Shown here piece by piece: positions 42,478 through 51,788 of a stretch of 64,000 nucleotides of DNA; position 1 is the stretch's first letter, and each line of letters begins with the position of its first letter. Where the stretch lies: positions 21,944 through 85,943 of the forward strand of contig JBMOMT010000044.1 of the NCBI GenBank assembly GCA_049324835.1, written 5' to 3'. Source of the DNA: JBMOMT01 sp049324835. GTDB lineage: Bacteria; Chloroflexota; Anaerolineae; CAYNKW01. The position numbers were made by a program, and so were the translations under genes. The notes under the pieces are model-generated. The model searched no databases. It saw only the letters and a list, made by a program, of their open reading frames with translations, and was not told the DNA's origin.

Positions 42478-44979
42478 CTAGTCGAACAGCGCTTCGAGCA
42501 CGGCCCGCTCGTCGTCCAAAGGCGTCGATGGCTCGATCGTTTGCAGCGCCAGGCCGTTGCCCTGCTCGTTGACGCTCACCAGCACGGTGGTTTCGGGCTG
42601 AAACTCGCCGGCCAGAATACCCTCCGATAACACGTCCTCCACTTGTTGCTGGATCACCCGGCGCAACTGCCGCGCGCCAAATTCAGGGCTGTAACCCTCT
42701 TCGGCCAGGTAATGACGGGCCTCTGGTGTGGACTGAAGCCTGATATCGCGGTCGGACAGCCGTGCCTGGATCTTGTTCAGCTCTAACTGCACAATATCTT
42801 CGATCTGGTCTTTGGTGAGTGAACGAAAGACCATGATGCCATCCACACGGTTGAGAAACTCGGGGCGGAACATGCGGCGCATTTCGGCCATGAGCTTCTC
42901 TTTCATGTCAGTGTAGGCCTCTTCTTCACTGACAGCCTGATCGCGTTTAGTGGCAAAGCCCAACGAGGTCGAGCGTTTGATCAGATCCGCCCCAACGTTG
43001 GAGGTCATGATGATGATGGTGTTGCAAAAGTCCACCGACCGACCGCGGGCATCGGCCAGATGGCCTTCTTCCATGATCTGCAAGAGCATGTTAAAGGCGT
43101 CCGGATGGGCCTTTTCGATCTCGTCAAAGCAGACCACCGAGTAAGGTCGGCGGCGGATGGTCTCGGTCAACTGACCGGCGTCGTCGTAGCCGATGTAGCC
43201 CGGCGGCGCGCCCACCAACCGCGACACCGTGTGTCGCTCCATGAACTCCGACATATCCAACTGGAGCAGCGCCTCTTCGCTGCCGAACAAGAACTCGGCC
43301 AACGCCTTACACAACTCGGTTTTGCCCACACCGGTGGGACCAAGAAAGATAAAAGAGCCAATAGGACGCCTGGGGTCTTTGAGTCCGGCGCGCCCACGCC
43401 GCACCGCCTTGGCCAGCGCGGTGATGGCCTCTTCCTGGCCCACCACACGCTTGTGCAGCTCTTCTTCCATTTTAAGCAACCGCTCCGATTCTTCTGTTGC
43501 CAGTTGCATCAGTGGTATGCCCGTCCACATGGAAACCATCTCGGCGATGTCATCGCTCGAGACGACGATGCTCTCGGCCATGCCGGCATCGGTCAGCCGC
43601 ATCTTGTCCAGTTGGGCCTGAAGGTCCACTTCTCGATAGCGCAGGTTGGTGGCAGTTTCGAAATCTTTGGCCTCGATGGCGGCTTCCTTTTCGCGCTGCA
43701 CATCACGCAGAACAGATAGGACGTCCTGATAGCCGTGCATCTGGGGTACTTTGTACATTCGAACGCGCGAGGAGGCTTCATCGATCAGGTCGATGGCCTT
43801 GTCGGGCAAAAAACGATCGGTGATGTAACGCTGGCCCAGGTGCGCCGCCGTGACGACGGCCTCGTCCGAAATGCGAAGCTGGTGATGCTGCTCGTAACGC
43901 GATTTGACGCCGCGCAAAATCTCGATGGTCTCATCGACCGTCGGTTCTTTGACCATCACGGGCTGGAAGCGGCGCTCCAGAGCGGCGTCGCTCTCGATGT
44001 GTTTGCGGTATTCCTCCAGCGTGGTGGCGCCCACACACTGCAATTCGCCGCGGGCCAGGGCCGGTTTGAGGATATTGGCGGCGTCCACCGAACTGCCCGC
44101 CGCGCCAGCGCCCACCAGCATGTGCACCTCGTCGATGAACAAGATGCTATCCGAACCTTTTAGCTCTTCGATGACTTTTTTGAGCCGCTCTTCGAACTGG
44201 CCACGATACATGGTGCCGGCCACCAATGAACCGACATCGAGTTGCAGCACCTGTTTGTTGAGCAGGCTGGGCGGCACCATACCGGCCACGATACGCTGCG
44301 CCAGCCCCTCGACGATGGCTGTCTTGCCCACACCCGGCTCACCGATCAGCGCCGGGTTGTTCTTGGTGCGACGCGACAGAATCTGGATCACCCGTTCGAT
44401 CTCGGTCTGGCGGCCAATGACGGGGTCCAGCTTGTCCTCACCCGCCAGCGCGGTAAGGTCGGTGCTGAGCTGATCCAACAGCGGTGTTTTGGGCCGTGCG
44501 GCCTCTTTTGCCCCGGCCTGCACCGGGCTTTTCATCATCAGGGCGGTGGTTTCCTTACGCAACTGCTCCAGGTCAATGCCCAGATCGCGCAACAGATCCA
44601 GAGCGACGCCCTCTTCCTGGCGGAGTAAACCTAACAGCAAGTGACCGGTATCGATGTAATGATGGCCCATGCGACGCGCCTCGTCCACTGCACTCTCTAA
44701 CACCTTGCGCGTGCGCGGCGTGAGTGTTGGTTTGGAGCTAAAGGGTGTTCGCCGACGGCCACTGGTGAAACGCTCCACCATCTGTTGCAACTGTTCCGGA
44801 TCTGCCCCCAGCTTACGGAGCACCCGACTGGACACACTTTTATCCTCTTTGACCATTCCCAGCAACAGATGCTCCGTACCGATGTAATTATGGTGCATGC
44901 TCTTGGCTTCCTCTTGCGCCCGCATCAGCACCCTTCTGGCTCGTTTGGTAAACAGTTCGAATTTATCCTGTTCAGCCAT
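42478..44979 (-). CDS. clpC: ATP-dependent Clp protease ATP-binding subunit ClpC
   Basis: Hsp100 unfoldase that feeds ClpP. 833 residues: two Clp N repeats (1-140), AAA domain 1 with GEPGVGKTA, a middle region with a UVR motif (KEAAIEAKDFETATNLRYREVDLQ) that marks ClpC rather than ClpA or ClpB, AAA domain 2 with GPTGVGKTE and the ClpP-facing C-domain. The ATG at 44979 follows AGGAG. A TATAAT at 44999-44994 is too close to that ribosome site to be trusted as the promoter. No McsA/B or CtsR gene is beside it. Confidence 0.97.
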   Translation of the reverse strand: MAEQDKFELFTKRARRVLMRAQEEAKSMHHNYIGTEHLLLGMVKEDKSVSSRVLRKLGADPEQLQQMVERFTSGRRRTPFSSKPTLTPRTRKVLESAVDEARRMGHHYIDTGHLLLGLLRQEEGVALDLLRDLGIDLEQLRKETTALMMKSPVQAGAKEAARPKTPLLDQLSTDLTALAGEDKLDPVIGRQTEIERVIQILSRRTKNNPALIGEPGVGKTAIVEGLAQRIVAGMVPPSLLNKQVLQLDVGSLVAGTMYRGQFEERLKKVIEELKGSDSILFIDEVHMLVGAGAAGSSVDAANILKPALARGELQCVGATTLEEYRKHIESDAALERRFQPVMVKEPTVDETIEILRGVKSRYEQHHQLRISDEAVVTAAHLGQRYITDRFLPDKAIDLIDEASSRVRMYKVPQMHGYQDVLSVLRDVQREKEAAIEAKDFETATNLRYREVDLQAQLDKMRLTDAGMAESIVVSSDDIAEMVSMWTGIPLMQLATEESERLLKMEEELHKRVVGQEEAITALAKAVRRGRAGLKDPRRPIGSFIFLGPTGVGKTELCKALAEFLFGSEEALLQLDMSEFMERHTVSRLVGAPPGYIGYDDAGQLTETIRRRPYSVVCFDEIEKAHPDAFNMLLQIMEEGHLADARGRSVDFCNTIIIMTSNVGADLIKRSTSLGFATKRDQAVSEEEAYTDMKEKLMAEMRRMFRPEFLNRVDGIMVFRSLTKDQIEDIVQLELNKIQARLSDRDIRLQSTPEARHYLAEEGYSPEFGARQLRRVIQQQVEDVLSEGILAGEFQPETTVLVSVNEQGNGLALQTIEPSTPLDDERAVLEALFD

Positions 44980-45094
44980 GATATCTATCTCCTATTATAG
45001 CCCACACCTTCACCCACCCATAACAGTACTTTTTACAGACGGGTGTGGCTTTAGGTTTTCCAACGGGCCTGTGCAACAGCCATCTCAAACGACA

Positions 45095-45129
45095 AGGGGG
45101 CTGTTCGCTTCTCCGCGCCCTAGCCCCCT
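45095..45129 (-). terminator. Possible terminator after rpsA
   Basis: AGGGGGCT (45129-45122) and AGCCCCCT (45102-45095) pair on the minus strand around a 19-base loop, followed by TGTCGTTT. It is 135 bases after the rpsA stop; the T-tract is weak. The rest of 44980-45264 shows no gene. Confidence 0.5.
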
Positions 45130-45264
45130 ATGGCATCGATCCACCCGGCATATTCAAGGGGGCGGCTTTTACTGCACCACCAAACTCCCCCTCATGAGTT
45201 CTACACTCGTATCCGACGCCTCAACCCGGCCCCCGGCCCATGAGCCTGGTGATGGCGCACCTCC

Positions 45265-46575
45265 TCACTCCACCGCGTCTTCGGCGGCTTCCATCTCGAT
45301 CAATTCGGGGGAACGATTTACAGACTTACCAACCGTTACCTTTTGGTTCTCCTCGGCCTCCATCTCGCCCCCCATAGCGGCGTCACTTTCGGCCCGACCC
45401 TCGTCCCAGTCCTGCTCTGCGTATTCCACCAAATCGACACGCTTGAGGCTCAAGCCCATGCGTTTCCGGGCGGCATCGATCTTGATAATACGCAGCGTCA
45501 GCACATCGCCGCCCTTGACCACATCTTTGGGATGGCCCACGTGTTCGTCGGACATCTCGGAGATGTGAATCAGCCCTTCGATGTCTGAATCGTGCAGCCG
45601 GGCAAAGGCGCCAAACTTGACCAACTTGGTGACGGTGCCCTCTACCAACTGGCCCACCTGATACCGCTCTTCGACCAGCGTCCACGGATCTGGCAGCAAC
45701 CGCTTCAGGCTCAGGCCAATGCGCTTGCGGTCGCGGTCTACGTTCAAGACATAGACCTCTACCTCCTGGCCCACCTCGAGCACTTCGCTGGGATGTGTCA
45801 CCCGCCGCCAGGACAACTCCGAAAGGTGCACCAGACCATCGGCCTCGCCCAGATCGACAAAAGCGCCAAAATCACACAAACTGCTGACCATCCCGGTACG
45901 AATGTCGCCCTCGCTCAACTCGTCCAGCAGACGGTCTTTTTGTAGCTTGCGCCAATCGCGGATGGCCGCCCGCTCAGAGAGAATGAGCCGATTGCGCTCC
46001 CGATCCAGCTCGATGATCTTGATCTGAATGGGCTGACCCACCAGCTTGGCCTTGTATTCCTCGGAAGAGACATCTCCCTGGTCCTGAGGCACCAACTGGG
46101 ACGCCGGCACAAAACCCCGTACCCGGCCCAGCCGCACGATGAGACCACCCTTGTTAAAGCCGGCCACCGTGCTTTCAAATACCTCTTGGGTCTTGAAAAG
46201 TTGTTCGGCTTGGCGCCAATCCTTTTCAATCTGCGCCCTGGCCAGAGAAAGAATGATGTTGCCATTCTTATCCTCGGCCGTCATGACGTAAGCCAGAACC
46301 TGGTCGCCCACTTTGAGCCTGGACACATACTCGGCCCCCAGGCGATCAAGGTCTCGCTTGGTAACAATGCCTTCCGATTTGGCACCCACGTCGATCAGAA
46401 TCTCGTCCGAGGTGACACGCACGATCACCCCTTCCAGGATCGTCGACTTTTCGAACTGGCCGAGCTTGTCGGCTTCTTCAAGCAGCGACATCATCGGGTG
46501 GGCTTGCCCGATGTCAGATTCGCCTACGCTCCTTTCACCGCTTGTTGAAAGGGCCTGGGCTTTTTCCTCAACCAT
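45265..46575 (-). CDS. rpsA: 30S ribosomal protein S1 (four S1 domains)
   Basis: RNA-binding ribosomal protein for translation initiation. 436 residues with four S1 repeats (about 45-115, 130-205, 215-285, 300-372), fewer than the six of E. coli, as usual outside Proteobacteria. Repeats end in the typical GLVHLSELSW and GLIHISEMSDEHV. The N-terminal 40 and C-terminal 60 residues are acidic and low in complexity. The ATG at 46575 follows GGGGAGAG. It has its own promoter (46610-46637). Confidence 0.93.
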   Translation of the reverse strand: MVEEKAQALSTSGERSVGESDIGQAHPMMSLLEEADKLGQFEKSTILEGVIVRVTSDEILIDVGAKSEGIVTKRDLDRLGAEYVSRLKVGDQVLAYVMTAEDKNGNIILSLARAQIEKDWRQAEQLFKTQEVFESTVAGFNKGGLIVRLGRVRGFVPASQLVPQDQGDVSSEEYKAKLVGQPIQIKIIELDRERNRLILSERAAIRDWRKLQKDRLLDELSEGDIRTGMVSSLCDFGAFVDLGEADGLVHLSELSWRRVTHPSEVLEVGQEVEVYVLNVDRDRKRIGLSLKRLLPDPWTLVEERYQVGQLVEGTVTKLVKFGAFARLHDSDIEGLIHISEMSDEHVGHPKDVVKGGDVLTLRIIKIDAARKRMGLSLKRVDLVEYAEQDWDEGRAESDAAMGGEMEAEENQKVTVGKSVNRSPELIEMEAAEDAVE

Positions 46576-46609
46576 TCTCTTCTTCTCTCCCCTTATTGTG
46601 CTAACTCCT

Positions 46610-46637
46610 ATTATACACTATTTTCGCCATAGCGCAA
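46610..46637 (-). promoter_or_regulatory. Promoter of rpsA
   Basis: TATAAT (46615-46610) with TTGCGC (46637-46632) 16 bases upstream on the minus strand; the ATG follows after about 30 bases. Confidence 0.7.
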
Positions 46638-46699
46638 AACTTGCCCCGGCCTCAGATAGATCATCGATCAGGAGAGAGATAAAAACACGTTCACTGTTG

Positions 46700-46811
46700 A
46701 GACAATCCGGTGGGGCACGATCTTACCTGCCCCGCCACTCGATCATACCCGGCCGCTGTCACCACACAACATCAGGGCTTCCAGAGTTGGACGGACTCTG
46801 GAAGCCCTTTT
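46700..46811 (+). ncRNA. Candidate small RNA with its own terminator
   Basis: On the plus strand a first hairpin pairs GGTGGGGCA (46709-46717) with TGCCCCGCC (46728-46736). A second pairs GGGCTTCCAGAG (46775-46786) with CTCTGGAAGCCC (46796-46807) and is followed by TTTTGT, an intrinsic terminator reading plus. Both neighbouring genes are on the minus strand, so the terminator serves no visible gene. A TTGAGA at 46696-46701 is the best -35 candidate, but no good -10 follows. A trans-acting small RNA is one explanation; a terminator for antisense transcription is another. Confidence 0.45.
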
Positions 46812-46838
46812 GTCTGGATTGTAACCCGGAGCTGTCGC

Positions 46839-47816
46839 TCAGAGCGGCAACCAGGCGCCGATGCCTTTTTCCACCGCCTGTTTGTACAGCAGCGGCGCCA
46901 CCACCATATCGTCCATGGCCAGGCCCAGGTTGGCCGTCATGGTGCGCTCCTGAGGGTTTTGGCGGCCCGGCTTTTTCCCGGCAGCCAGTTCACCCAGATC
47001 GGCATGAACCGGCGGAATATCCTGCAAGTATCCCACCTGCTGGTAGTGGCGCAGTTGGGGGGTGTCGTCGGTGCAGAACCTGTCGACTTGTTTCATGGCC
47101 GCCGGCTGCCAATAAGAGTCAAAATCCACCAGCGAGGCAAAAGCCCCCTCGTCCAGCCAGCCCGGTAGGATGGTGCCATGCGGCCTTTTTAAGATCGGCC
47201 CGGCGGTGACCACCACATCACAGCCGGTCACGGCCTGCTGCGGCGTTTCGACGACGATCGCTTCCAGGCCCAACCGCTCGCCGATCTCGTCGGCGTAGCG
47301 GCGTGCCGCCGTGGCATCCACATCATAGGCCATCACCCGCTGCAGCGGCAAGAGCACGTTCAGCGCCTCCACATTGCTCCGGCCCTGCACGCCGCAGCCC
47401 AACACTCCCACCACAGAGGAATCCGGACGGGCCAGGTATTTGGCGGCCACCGCCGTCGCTGCGCCGGTGCGTTTGGCCGTGATCCAGACACAATCCATCA
47501 CTGCCAGAGGCAGGCCGGTGTCCACGTCGTTATAAATCAGCAGGCCGGTGATGTAGGGCAAACCTCGCTTGAAATTCTCCGGAAAGCCACTCACCCACTT
47601 GACGCCGGCCGATTTGAGCGCCGGGATATAAGCCGGCATGGCGTGGATGAAATTATCGCCGCCGCCGGGGTGAATGCCCGGCTTGGGTGGCATCTCTACT
47701 CGCCCCTCACCCTTTTCACGAAAAGCCAGCTCGAGCGCGTCGATGATCGCAGTCATCGTCAACCCGACGGCTGCCACGTCGGCCTGGGAAAGGTAGAGCA
47801 AACGATTTTCTGACAC
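46839..47816 (-). CDS. Ornithine cyclodeaminase / mu-crystallin family dehydrogenase
   Basis: 325 residues, NAD(P)-binding Rossmann core with VVGVLGCGVQGRSNVEAL. Substrate-site residues are typical: VEMPPKPGIH, KWVSGFPEN, TGLLIYNDVDTGLPLAVMDCVWITAKRTGAATAVAAKYLA. The family includes ornithine cyclodeaminase, alanine dehydrogenase and ketimine reductase; the exact reaction cannot be told. The start is a GTG at 47816 with TGGAGG six bases before it; the ATG at 47861 overlaps the preceding gene. Last gene of the operon beginning at 51678. Confidence 0.87.
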   Translation of the reverse strand: MSENRLLYLSQADVAAVGLTMTAIIDALELAFREKGEGRVEMPPKPGIHPGGGDNFIHAMPAYIPALKSAGVKWVSGFPENFKRGLPYITGLLIYNDVDTGLPLAVMDCVWITAKRTGAATAVAAKYLARPDSSVVGVLGCGVQGRSNVEALNVLLPLQRVMAYDVDATAARRYADEIGERLGLEAIVVETPQQAVTGCDVVVTAGPILKRPHGTILPGWLDEGAFASLVDFDSYWQPAAMKQVDRFCTDDTPQLRHYQQVGYLQDIPPVHADLGELAAGKKPGRQNPQERTMTANLGLAMDDMVVAPLLYKQAVEKGIGAWLPL

Positions 47817-47857
47817 AGCACACCTCCAATCGAGATCGTTCAGGCGCGGGCGCGGTA

Positions 47858-49219
47858 TCACCCGGCCGAATGCGTGGTTACTTGCGTTTCGCTGCCGACC
47901 GCCAGCCGGGGCACGTAACGGGCCACCATTTCGGGCGTCACCGCTCCGGCGCGGCAGATCTCGGCGTATAACTCGCCGCTGCGCCGGACAGCCCGCGCCT
48001 GTGTTTCAAAATCCACGGCGATCAGGCCAAACCTGGCGCTGAACCCCTCGGCCCACTCGAAATTATCCAGCAGCGACCAGTGATAATAGCCCTTCACCGG
48101 CGCCCCCTCGGTGATGGCACGCTGTACCGCTGCCAGATGGGTAACCAGGTGATAGGGTCGTTCCTCGTCGGTGGCGTCGAGCCAGCCGTTCTCGGTGACA
48201 TAGATCGGCAGGCCGTAATCGCCAAACTGTTTCAAGAAACGATACAGCCCATCGGGATCGGGATCGCCCCACCAGTGCGGCAGGTCTGGCGGGCGGTTGG
48301 GACGGCGCACCTCGCGGGCAAAGAGATTCTGCGGCGCGGCCAGGTCGAAAGCGATAGCATCGCTGTTGTAATAGTTGAGGCCCAGGAAATCGACCCGGCC
48401 CGGCAACGTGGCGTCGCGTTGGCCCCAGCCGAGGGGAAAGAGCCAACGGCCCTCCATCACTGCCGCCATGAACAATCGATTGAGCAGATAATCGCGCACG
48501 CCGGCCGCCCAGCCATCCAGCGCCGAGACCGGGTTGGCCGGAGCAAAAGCGCGCTGATGTTTCACCAGCCCCACCCGCGCCTGCGGCTGAACCTCGTGGA
48601 TGGCCTGGTAAGCGGCGGCATGGGCGCAGGCCATGTGGCGCAGCGTTCGCAGCGTGCGGCCCACGCTCACCTGGCCCGGTGGAAAGATCGCCCCCAAACA
48701 AGTGTTGAACGCATAGATCACCGGCTCGTTGATGGTGCACCACAACGTCACCAGATCACCAAAAGCCGCCGCGGCGCGGCGGGCAAAACGCGTGAAGCGT
48801 GCCACCGCTGCCGGGTTGGCCCAGCCGCCATCCTCGGCCAGCCAGCGCGGGCTGGTGAAATGGTGCAGCGTGACCATCGGCTCCAGGCCGCGAGCCCGCA
48901 GGGCGGCCAGCATCTCGCGGTAGCGGGCCTCTGCGGCGGCATCCCACTGGCCTTCAGCGGGTTCCAGACGGCTCCAGGCGATGGACAGGCGGTGGCTGTT
49001 TTGCCCCAACGCGGCCGCCCGGTCGAAATCCTCCTCGGCGCGATGCCACCAATCACAGGCCACTTGGGCGCGTCCGCCACCGGCAATACGCCCCGGCTGT
49101 TGCTCCCACTCCCACCAATCGTTGTGTGGGTTGTGCCCTTCCACCTGATGCGCCGAAGTGGCCGTGCCCCACAGAAAACCATCGGGAAAAGAGAGGGTTC
49201 GGGTGATCTGTTGTTCCAT
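47858..49219 (-). CDS. Glycoside hydrolase family 1 beta-glucosidase
   Basis: 453 residues. The GH1 hallmarks are intact: N-terminal FPDGFLWGTATSAHQVEG, acid/base Glu in CTINEP, nucleophile Glu in YVTENGW, and WSLLDNFEWAEGFSARFGL. Hydrolyses beta-glucosides or related disaccharides; the protein is cytosolic (no signal peptide). The ATG at 49219 is preceded by GGAG; the TTG at 49234 is rejected. It lies 27 bases after the acetyltransferase gene and so belongs to the same run. Confidence 0.94.
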   Translation of the reverse strand: MEQQITRTLSFPDGFLWGTATSAHQVEGHNPHNDWWEWEQQPGRIAGGGRAQVACDWWHRAEEDFDRAAALGQNSHRLSIAWSRLEPAEGQWDAAAEARYREMLAALRARGLEPMVTLHHFTSPRWLAEDGGWANPAAVARFTRFARRAAAAFGDLVTLWCTINEPVIYAFNTCLGAIFPPGQVSVGRTLRTLRHMACAHAAAYQAIHEVQPQARVGLVKHQRAFAPANPVSALDGWAAGVRDYLLNRLFMAAVMEGRWLFPLGWGQRDATLPGRVDFLGLNYYNSDAIAFDLAAPQNLFAREVRRPNRPPDLPHWWGDPDPDGLYRFLKQFGDYGLPIYVTENGWLDATDEERPYHLVTHLAAVQRAITEGAPVKGYYHWSLLDNFEWAEGFSARFGLIAVDFETQARAVRRSGELYAEICRAGAVTPEMVARYVPRLAVGSETQVTTHSAG

Positions 49220-49246
49220 CGAATCGTGCTCCAAAAGCCGTCAAGA

Positions 49247-49975
49247 TCAGCCAAGACGGACACGTACTTCAGCGGCCACCATGCGGTGGCCCGAATCACG
49301 ATATCCCACCGCCTCGGCCAGTTGGATGGAGGGCAGATTGTCCTCGTCGACGATGTAGAGCGGCAGTAAACCCTCGTGGAGCAAACCCAGCGTGGCCGCC
49401 CGCACCACTGCCTGTCCCCAGCCGCGCCCTTGAAACTCGGGCGCGGTGAACACAAAAACCTCGGCGCAAAAGGGCGAACGCCAGTTGGTGCCGGCGACCG
49501 CCGCCGGCTGGCCGCCGGAGCGAATCTCCCAGCGCGGCTGACCCTCGGGGCCGTGATTTTCTTGCACCAGCACATTGATCCGAACTGTTTGCAACAACGC
49601 AAAGCGAGATGGGTCGACGAGCAAGATGCGCTGCACCGAAGGCGAGGACATCTCGAGCACATCTTGCACACCGGCAACCAGGTTCGCCGGGGCAAGAAAA
49701 AAGTAGGGCCGCCCCGGTATCAACGCTCGCAGGAGGAGATCGGTTGCCGCATGGGCATCGGGCGCGCGCATCACCACCAGCGGCCGAAACAGGTCCTGGC
49801 CTGTCTGGCAAACGGCGATGAATCCGGTCGCCCGATCATCCGGCGTACGATAGAGCGTGAGTTCGGTGCGGCGAGGGTCGTGATACAGGGCATAGTAGGC
49901 TGCCTGGGCATCCTCCGGAGCCGAGGGGGCCAGCAGAGAGGCGATGGCGTCTCGTTGAGCGCTCAGGTTGTTCAC
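49247..49975 (-). CDS. GNAT-family N-acetyltransferase
   Basis: 242 residues. The C-terminal part is a GNAT acyl-CoA domain: EVFVFTAPEFQGRGWGQAVVRAA is the pyrophosphate-binding motif A and VDEDNLPSIQLAEAVGY motif B. The N-terminal 110 residues form a second, less conserved domain, which may be a degenerate GNAT copy. The start is taken as the GTG at 49975 (V-N-N-L-S); the longer frame to 50134 overlaps the SPFH gene. Its acceptor substrate is unknown. Confidence 0.8.
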   Translation of the reverse strand: MNNLSAQRDAIASLLAPSAPEDAQAAYYALYHDPRRTELTLYRTPDDRATGFIAVCQTGQDLFRPLVVMRAPDAHAATDLLLRALIPGRPYFFLAPANLVAGVQDVLEMSSPSVQRILLVDPSRFALLQTVRINVLVQENHGPEGQPRWEIRSGGQPAAVAGTNWRSPFCAEVFVFTAPEFQGRGWGQAVVRAATLGLLHEGLLPLYIVDEDNLPSIQLAEAVGYRDSGHRMVAAEVRVRLG

Positions 49976-50057
49976 GACCTCACCTGTGCTGGAGAAGGAT
50001 GCTGCCACAGCGCCAGGCCGGCACGCTCGGCGCCGGCCTGACGCTGCAAGAGAGAGG

Positions 50058-51110
50058 CTAACCTGCCAGGAATTCGTCGATGACCGACTTGCTGATGCGA
50101 TACTGGCTGCCGATCTTTTTGGCCTTGAGCTCACCGGCCTCGATCATCTGAACGATGTCGGCTTCGCTCACCTGCAAATAGGCCGCTGCCTGAGCCGGGT
50201 TCATCACGTCCGGCATGGCGGCAGGGGCCGCCTGTTGGCCCGCTGGTGGTTGAGCAGAGGGCTGCTGCATGGTCTGGCCCATGGCCGCCGCCATCTGCTG
50301 ACCGATGACCAATCCGGCGCCCGCGCCAGCGCCCAGGCCGGCCATGCCGCCGCCTTCTTGCTGCGCAGCGGCCAGCATGGCATCGGCGGCTTTGAGTTGG
50401 GCGTACTTGGCCGCGTCGATCAGGCCCATCTTGCGCAGTTTTTCCTCCGAGGTATCCAACGCGTTGACCTGAGCGATGGTGATGTCTTTGAGCAAGATGC
50501 CCAGCTCGGCAAATTCCTCGTTGGCCTTGGCCTTGACAGCCACCCCCAGCTCGTCGCGCAACGACATCAGCTTGGTGATAGAGCCAGGCCGCGTGGTGCC
50601 CAGGACATCGATCAACGAGCCCTCGATGTCGGCCACCATGGCAGAGCGAATATCGCGCGTGGTATAGCTGCCCCGATTGCCCACGAACTGGGTCACAAAA
50701 CGCTGCGGCTCGTTGACTTGAAAGTGAAAGGTGCCGTTGATGCCCACCAGCAGCCAGCCCCAGCCCTGGCCCGGCGTTTCCAGAGGAACCGGCCCCACGC
50801 CCCATTTTTCGTTGGGGAAATCGCGCTGGTTGACGAAAAAGACCTCGGCGGCAAAGATGGTCTTTTCATTAAAAACCAGGTTGCTGAAAAAGCTGGTGAC
50901 CAGCGGGATGTTGGCGGTGGTCAGGGTGTGTCGGCCTGGACCAAACACATCCAGGGCTTTGCCATCGCGGAAAAAGACGGCCACCTGAGCCTCGCGCACG
51001 ATGAGCTGCGAGCCGAGGCGAAAGTCGCCCATGCCTTGCTCCGGGAAACGGCGCACCAGTTCATCGGGCCGCTCGCCGGTCAGTTGAATCACGTCCGAGA
51101 TACGTGCCAT
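50058..51110 (-). CDS. SPFH-domain protein with C-terminal excisionase-type helix-turn-helix
   Basis: 350 residues. About 30-240 is an SPFH (band 7, virion-core/YdjI-like) domain, without an N-terminal membrane anchor. A Gly/Ala/Gln-rich linker follows (about 250-300). The last 50 residues read MNPAQAAAYLQVSEADIVQMIEAGELKAKK as an excisionase (HTH_17) DNA-binding motif. An SPFH-HTH fusion is unusual: SPFH domains assemble at membranes or into cages, excisionase motifs bind DNA or act as short protein adaptors. It is 40 bases downstream of the coiled-coil gene. Confidence 0.88.
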   Translation of the reverse strand: MARISDVIQLTGERPDELVRRFPEQGMGDFRLGSQLIVREAQVAVFFRDGKALDVFGPGRHTLTTANIPLVTSFFSNLVFNEKTIFAAEVFFVNQRDFPNEKWGVGPVPLETPGQGWGWLLVGINGTFHFQVNEPQRFVTQFVGNRGSYTTRDIRSAMVADIEGSLIDVLGTTRPGSITKLMSLRDELGVAVKAKANEEFAELGILLKDITIAQVNALDTSEEKLRKMGLIDAAKYAQLKAADAMLAAAQQEGGGMAGLGAGAGAGLVIGQQMAAAMGQTMQQPSAQPPAGQQAAPAAMPDVMNPAQAAAYLQVSEADIVQMIEAGELKAKKIGSQYRISKSVIDEFLAG

Positions 51111-51150
51111 AATGATTTCCTCCTGTCGTCAGGTGATTGGGCGGTTGCGC

Positions 51151-51678
51151 CTACAGTGAGCCGGTGATCACTTGTTCGCGCTGGTTAAAGAGATGGTTGA
51201 CATCACCAGCGATGCGTTTGGCAACGGCGATGGCCTCCGCCAGGCCCTCGCCGGAATCTATGGCGGCCTGCACGGCATCGACGGCTGCCGTCACACCATC
51301 GATCTGGGCCAGCAAGTTGCTATCGAACTCGTACAGGGCGTCCAATTGCTCCTCTTTGACCTTGACGGCGTCGAAAAAGCCGGCGTAACCCATCGCCGCC
51401 CGTTCGATACGATCCACAAAGGTCTGCAAACGCCGCACCGCATCGTCCAGCGCGGTGGCCTGCTCCAGCAGCTCCAGACTGCCGCCGGCCACCAACTGGC
51501 CCTGCATATCGACCAGCCGTTGCACCTGCGCCCCAAAGTCACCGGCGATCTTGGCGCGAAGCAGACGATCGGCCTCGCGGCGCATCTCTTTTTCCTTATA
51601 GCCGCTGTAGCCGGGGATCTTGCGCGTCAGATTCTCCAGCCCACCCAGCGATTCGACGATCTTGTCTTTAAAGTCCAT
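51151..51678 (-). CDS. Coiled-coil protein of unknown function
   Basis: 175 residues, mostly helical with heptad-like spacing (LEQATALDDAVRRLQTFVDRIERA; LLAQIDGVTAAVDAVQAAID). No membrane segment. The N-terminus (MDFKDKIVESLGGLENLTRKIPGYSGYKEKEMRREADRLLR) is distinctive. I recall similar small proteins beside SPFH genes in Chloroflexi, but no function. The ATG at 51678 follows AGGAGG. First gene of the operon behind the promoter at 51750-51778, hence a likely partner of the SPFH protein. Confidence 0.78.
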   Translation of the reverse strand: MDFKDKIVESLGGLENLTRKIPGYSGYKEKEMRREADRLLRAKIAGDFGAQVQRLVDMQGQLVAGGSLELLEQATALDDAVRRLQTFVDRIERAAMGYAGFFDAVKVKEEQLDALYEFDSNLLAQIDGVTAAVDAVQAAIDSGEGLAEAIAVAKRIAGDVNHLFNQREQVITGSL

Positions 51679-51749
51679 ACTGCCTCCTATCGTGATGTTA
51701 CATAGGTTGGAATACGTCAGTCTTGAGCAAGACCCCATCGTCTGCCGCT

Positions 51750-51778
51750 ATTATAGCCGATCTCGAAGGAAATGCCAA
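51750..51778 (-). promoter_or_regulatory. Promoter of the SPFH operon
   Basis: TTGGCA (51778-51773), 17 bases, TATAAT (51755-51750) on the minus strand, immediately after the stop of the TPR gene at 51789. Confidence 0.8.
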
Positions 51779-51788
51779 GACTCGCAAG

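Noticed and set aside
44994..44999. TATAAT as the clpC promoter
   Set aside because: The implied transcription start would fall on the ribosome site and there is no credible -35 box.
44897..45568. Plus-strand frame across the clpC-rpsA gap
   Set aside because: Ser/Pro/Arg-rich shadow of both genes with no ribosome site.
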